Source: an uncultured Saprospirales bacterium
GTDB lineage: Bacteria; Bacteroidota; Bacteroidia; Chitinophagales; JADIYW01
Assembly: GCA_938008535.1 (NCBI GenBank)
Contig: CALLKF010000023.1
Location: 1 to 36,085 of the forward strand
Length of the DNA: 36,085 nt
Direction: 5' to 3'
This document shows, in pieces, positions 34,899 to 36,085 of the stretch (positions are counted from its first letter, which is position 1; the number at the start of each line of letters is the position of its first letter). Made by a program: the position numbers and the translations under genes. The notes beneath the pieces were generated by a model. The model made no database searches and was not told the origin of the DNA. It saw nothing but the letters and a program-made list of their open reading frames with translations.

Positions 34899-34927
34899 GA
34901 TTTATTGAAATTATTTATTTAAATTCG
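34896..34927 (+). promoter_or_regulatory. Candidate promoter of the alkB-like gene
   Basis: TTTG (34896-34899), 20 bases, TAAATTCG (34920-34927), one mismatch from TAnnTTTG. The leader would be ~30 bases to the ATG at 34963. Confidence 0.4.
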
Positions 34928-34962
34928 ATAAGATAAATTTTTAAACTCAAAATTTAATACTT

Positions 34963-35604
34963 ATGAATACTTTTCAAATCAACCATGCACCACCAAAAAG
35001 TGAAATGACGAAGTTGCATAAATTATGGCGACGGTATAAATATTTTACACCAATAATCGTTTTGCCAGCAATCATGTTTATTTCGTTTTACTATTTAGGA
35101 TTTTGGTCGTTTTTTGCATTCATATTTGTGTATGGATTTATTCCAACCATGGAATTTATTTTTACTGGCACAGCTGAAAATTTTACAGAAGAAGAAGAAG
35201 CTGTAGAACGACAAGATATTTATTACGATTTAGTAATTTATTCAATGTTGCCTTTGCAGTATATAATTTTAGGATTGTATTTATGGACAATAACTACAAA
35301 ACAATTACAATGGTATGAGTTGGTTGGTATTACAACAGCGATGGGTTTGGCTTGTGGTGCATTAGGAATAAATGTGGCACATGAACTTGGACATAGAACA
35401 AAAAAATACGAACAGTTTATGTCGAAATTATTATTGATGAGCACCTTGTATATGCACTTTTTTATTGAACACAATCGTGGACATCATAAAAATGTTTCTA
35501 CACCATTAGATCCAGCAACATCTAGATTAAATGAAAATTTTTATGCATTTTGGCCTAGAACAGTTATTGGTGGTTGGATGTCAGCTTGGCATTTAGAAAC
35601 ACCG
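34963..35604 (+). CDS. alkB: AlkB-like alkane 1-monooxygenase, 3'-truncated at a chimeric join
   Basis: N-terminal 214 residues of a non-haem di-iron integral-membrane hydroxylase (alkane 1-monooxygenase/xylene monooxygenase family), which oxidises terminal methyl groups of alkanes. Membrane segments lie near residues 30-60 and 93-110. Histidine box I is HELGH (140-144) and box II EHNRGHH with the following TPLDPAT (169-185). Box III (NYIEHYG in relatives) and the remaining ~130-170 residues are missing because the sequence switches to GC-rich foreign DNA after SAWHLET at about 35601. As it stands it cannot be active. Start ATG 34963 is clear. No rubredoxin gene is visible. Confidence 0.88.
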
Positions 35605-35868
35605 TTCCCGCCGCCGACCAACCGGCTGATGCAGGGGCGCACCGCCGTCATCATTGCCGGCATTTTGAACTTCGTAGGTGCAATCTCCGGAACCGCAGTG
35701 GCGAAGACGATTGCATCGGGGTTCGCCGATCCCGTGCTCGTCACTCCGGTGGTGGTTCTGGCTGCGCTCGTTGGGGCGATCGTGTGGAATCTGATCACCT
35801 GGTACTTCGGCATCCCCAGCTCGTCGTCGCACGCGCTGGTCGGCGGGCTGGTCGGCGCCGCGGTCGCC
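35605..35868 (+). CDS. Fragment of a PiT-family inorganic phosphate permease (foreign, GC-rich)
   Basis: In the same frame as the alkB piece, codons now GC-rich. The 88 codons read TNRLMQGRTAVIIAGILNF, AISGTAVAKTIASGFADP, ALVGAIVWNLITWYFGIP and SSSSHALVGGLVGAAVA, the hallmark membrane segments of PiT transporters. Both ends of the gene are missing. GC at third positions rises along the fragment, so it may itself combine two sources. I read it as DNA from another organism joined at the contig end, not a gene of this genome. Confidence 0.8.
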
Positions 35869-35979
35869 GAGGCGTCGAGCTTCCTCCCCAAGCCGGAGGA
35901 GTTCCACATCGGCCCCGTCGAGTACCTGGAGCACCTCCGCAAGGTGAAGTCGGCGGTGAAGATCCCCGTGATCGCCTCG
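35869..35979 (+). CDS. Fragment of a dihydroorotate dehydrogenase-like protein (foreign, GC-rich)
   Basis: 37 codons that continue the open frame: SSFLPKPEEFHIGPVEYLEH followed by LRKVKSAVKIPVIAS. This matches the N-terminal half of the dihydroorotate dehydrogenase-like family, where IPVIAS is normally followed by LNG and the flavin/substrate region. Here it breaks off into an unrelated stretch. The fragment is too short for certainty, but the wording is specific. Confidence 0.6.
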
Positions 35980-36085
35980 GAGGGCTTCATGGAAGAGGCC
36001 ACGAGCGAGAACATCCTGGTTGGTACGGCGATGGGGCGCCGCTCGATGTACCAGTTCGGCAAAAACCTGGCGCCCGGCCCGAAGG
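35980..36085 (+). other. Unrecognised GC-rich coding-like tail, open to the window end
   Basis: The frame stays open for the last 35 codons (EGFMEEATSENILVGTAMG, then RRSMYQFGKNLAPGPK). I do not recognise it. It does not continue the dihydroorotate dehydrogenase-like sequence. A minus-strand open frame over 35541-36062 is a shadow of GC-rich DNA. Confidence 0.5.

Noticed and set aside
35541..36062. 173-residue minus-strand open frame across the GC-rich tail
   Set aside because: It starts in the GC-rich tail and ends inside alkB; the plus strand has clear PiT and DHOD-like motifs there, so this is a shadow of high-GC DNA.
1..36085. CRISPR array, tRNA, rRNA, prophage, IS element or defence cassette
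   Set aside because: I found no regularly spaced repeats, no tRNA-like spacer, no transposase or integrase motif; the two UvrD-family helicases look like housekeeping repair enzymes (PcrA/UvrD and AddA) rather than a defence system.

Overview
The window is a piece of an AT-rich Bacteroidota genome, with a short foreign-looking, GC-rich tail in the last ~480 bases. The assignment rests on the gliding-associated ABC genes gldA/gldF/gldG, a porin of the Bacteroidota-only putative-porin family, strong A/T codon bias, and promoters of the Bacteroidota type (TTTG, ~19 bases, TAnnTTTG) with no obvious Shine-Dalgarno sequences. The order within the phylum cannot be fixed from this piece. I see no rRNA, tRNA, CRISPR array, insertion sequence or prophage.

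Layout. 1-1274: 3' part of a UvrD/PcrA helicase. 1334-4399: a putative porin and a GT4-type glycosyltransferase. 4413-5749 (minus): a lipoprotein and a FabG-like reductase. 5805-9242: the gldA-gldF-gldG ABC transporter. 9354-11619: a Wzz-like chain-length protein overlapping an O-antigen ligase/polymerase, a small polysaccharide module. 11613-15186 (minus): a GAF-PP2C (RsbU-type) phosphatase, a DUF937 protein, a zinc-free MDR oxidoreductase and a lipoprotein. 15309-21554: a TetR regulator followed by TolC, membrane-fusion and RND pump genes, a complete tripartite efflux operon. 21696-23771: a lone OppC/DppC-type permease and phosphatidylserine decarboxylase. 23786-30112 (minus): a GT-C membrane glycosyltransferase, a secreted DNA/RNA endonuclease with a C-terminal OB-fold-like region, and two tandem long-chain acyl-CoA synthetases. 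30165-34242: an AddA-like helicase-nuclease and an aldose 1-epimerase. 34229-34828 (minus): a second TetR regulator, divergent from an AlkB-type alkane monooxygenase starting at 34963.

The alkane monooxygenase is cut at about 35602, before its third histidine box. From there the DNA turns abruptly GC-rich and the same open frame runs into pieces of a PiT phosphate permease, a dihydroorotate dehydrogenase-like protein and an unrecognised stretch, to the window end. This is the strongest anomaly. A chimeric contig end is the leading explanation, although all joins keep the reading frame.

Other items that ordinary annotation would miss are a 14-bp tandem repeat inside gldA whose words recur in the adjacent spacer, a palindrome family with copies at 21581 and 26517, several strong terminator hairpins, and a set of recognisable Bacteroidota promoters that help to decide start codons. 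The rest is a conventional chromosomal backbone of envelope, lipid, efflux and repair functions, and I found no clear new defence or mobile system in it.
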